Positions 42,575 to 43,369 of a DNA stretch of 43,369 nucleotides are shown here, one piece after another. The number at the start of each line of letters is the position of its first letter. The stretch's first letter is position 1. A model generated the notes under the pieces. The model did not search any database. It was not told the DNA's origin and worked only from the letters and a program-made list of their open reading frames with translations. Made by a program: the position numbers and the translations under genes. Origin of the DNA: Candidatus Poribacteria bacterium (GTDB taxonomy: Bacteria; Poribacteria; WGA-4E; JAJDTR01); NCBI GenBank assembly GCA_028820655.1, contig JAPPIK010000030.1, positions 1 through 43,369 of the forward strand. Direction: 5' to 3'.

Positions 42575-43063
42575 CTAAACTTTCAAGAACGAGCCGGGTT
42601 TTCCCCAGTCGCCTCTTTCCCCGAGGAATTTTACGGATTTATCAATCTCAAGTTGCCCATCTTCCGCTAGCGCGATTTTCACTCGCTCGAGCGGCCGGGG
42701 TGCCGGGCCTTCATAATTGATGCCATCGCGATCAAAACCGCTGCCGTGACAGGGGCACTTGAACTTGTTCTCGGAGCCGAACCATCGCGGTGTACACCCG
42801 AGATGAGTACAAATGGTCAACAGCGCATAAAATTCTCCATCTTCCCGACGGACGATCCAAACGCCAAACGGATCTTTTTTGTACTTTTCGCTCACGGTGC
42901 CAGGAGGATACTCATCGGGAAACCCGGCTTTGAATGTTGAAGACGGCTCAAACAGAACGCGGGGGTACAAAAACCTGATCAATCCGGGACCAAAAGCAAG
43001 TCCGAGTGCTGCCACAAAGTTTCCCCAGCCGAGGAATTTAAAGAATTGTCGTCGAGTTGCCAC
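42575..43063 (-). CDS. Rieske iron-sulfur protein
   Basis: 162 residues. A twin-arginine signal-anchor ('TRRQFFKFLGWG' plus a helix at 14-33) leads into the Rieske domain. The 2Fe-2S ligands are C85/H87 in 'CTHLGC' and C103/H106 in 'CPCHGSGF', with C90-C105 able to form the stabilising disulfide. It takes electrons from quinol and passes them to a c-type heme. GTG start at 43063, with GAGG eight bases upstream. It is first in the complex operon, behind the promoter at 43162-43190. Confidence 0.95.
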   Translation of the reverse strand: MATRRQFFKFLGWGNFVAALGLAFGPGLIRFLYPRVLFEPSSTFKAGFPDEYPPGTVSEKYKKDPFGVWIVRREDGEFYALLTICTHLGCTPRWFGSENKFKCPCHGSGFDRDGINYEGPAPRPLERVKIALAEDGQLEIDKSVKFLGERGDWGKPGSFLKV

Positions 43064-43161
43064 GGTTCGTATCCTCTAGAATTTCGATGTTTTATTGATG
43101 GATTTCGAAAACGGTTGTTTAGAAACCTATGCAGCATAAATGCGCCCGTGAAATTTTGTGT

Positions 43162-43190
43162 ATTATATCACTCGTCTAGAAAGAGTACAA
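43162..43190 (-). promoter_or_regulatory. Predicted extended -10 promoter of the Rieske/cytochrome b genes
   Basis: Minus-strand TATAAT (43162-43167) with the extended TGA before it and a weak TTGTAC at -35 (43185-43190), spacer 17. The leader would be about 90 bases. Consensus-based prediction. Confidence 0.55.
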
Positions 43191-43207
43191 GAATTAAAAT
43201 GGCCGCC

Positions 43208-43223
43208 TCACGGATATCCGTGA
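43208..43223. repeat. 16-bp palindrome TCACGGATATCCGTGA, copy 2
   Basis: Identical to 36669-36684. It lies about 18 bases upstream of the -35 of the predicted Rieske promoter, so a regulatory role is possible, although the other copy is not near a visible promoter. The remaining sequence to the window end (43224-43369) shows no gene on either strand. Confidence 0.85.
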
Positions 43224-43369
43224 CTTTGACAAATCGTATTTGAGTAGATCTGTATACAGCCCCGATTTGTCTCGCACAATACAATAGACATCTTTCCAAA
43301 ATAATCTCAATCGCATCAGACATTGTTCACGGTGTTGAGGGACCAAGGGCGCAATGCACAGTCGAGAGA

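Overview
This window is a bacterial chromosome segment in which every supported protein gene lies on the minus strand, so the biological order runs from high to low coordinates. The gene content points to a free-living or symbiotic aerobic bacterium with an elaborate respiratory chain. Interspersed short palindromes (CTCC-AGC-GGAG hairpins, GCAAACTGTTAGTTTGC, TCACGGATATCCGTGA) and small decayed TA-type genes resemble what I recall from uncultured lineages such as Candidatus Poribacteria. That assignment rests on memory, has not been checked, and is of low confidence. No rRNA, tRNA, IS element or CRISPR array was recognised.

Region A (43.2-36.8 kb): a strong extended -10 promoter precedes a Tat-type Rieske protein, a split b6f-type cytochrome b (heme-c_i cysteine in the N-terminal half, subunit-IV-like C-terminal half), an octaheme membrane cytochrome c with coiled-coil/TPR periplasmic part, and a monoheme cytochrome c. 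These look like a quinol:cytochrome c oxidoreductase. A C-terminal remnant of a branched-chain amino-acid binding protein lies behind them.

Region B (36.5-28 kb): a cupredoxin-like protein, a bd-oxidase-like subunit I without a CydB partner, a diheme cytochrome c with three beta-rich repeats inserted in its second heme domain, a membrane monoheme cytochrome c, a MazF-type toxin/antitoxin pair wedged into the run, a diheme cytochrome c fused to an ethylbenzene-dehydrogenase-like heme domain, and a second cupredoxin-like protein.

Region C (27.9-17.9 kb): an ABC-2 exporter pair, then a complete A1-type heme-copper oxidase cluster: subunits II and I, heme A synthase, heme O synthase, a hidden 36-residue membrane protein, a subunit-III paralogue, a small CxxC membrane protein, subunit III, subunit IV, SCO1 and a small membrane protein. 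Regions A-C together describe quinol oxidation by a Rieske/b/multiheme-c complex, c-type and copper carriers, and a terminal oxidase.

Region D (17.8-7.1 kb): a nucleotide-modification-associated (Nmad3-like) protein, then an unusual group of four proteins that share the small protochlorophyllide-reductase-like domain (PCP_red): a USP-USP-PCP_red-rubredoxin-PCP_red-PCP_red fusion, a zinc-ribbon protein, an AhbD/NirJ-type radical SAM protein and a coiled-coil protein. Mrp/NBP35 ATPase, a CopD-like membrane protein, a BMP lipoprotein, a decayed universal stress protein and small hypotheticals are interleaved. No chlorophyll or nitrogenase-like genes are present, so the PCP_red domain must be doing something else. 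This group is my best candidate for an undescribed system.

Region E (7.1-5.2 kb): about 1.9 kb without a convincing gene, full of direct repeats and hairpins, with a near-consensus plus-strand sigma-70 promoter that may drive an unannotated RNA.

Region F (5.2-0.1 kb): a coproheme decarboxylase-like (HemQ) gene with its own promoter, followed by a Gld-type ABC permease, a GldG-like protein and a four-repeat DUF4340 protein; the ATPase partner is not in the window.
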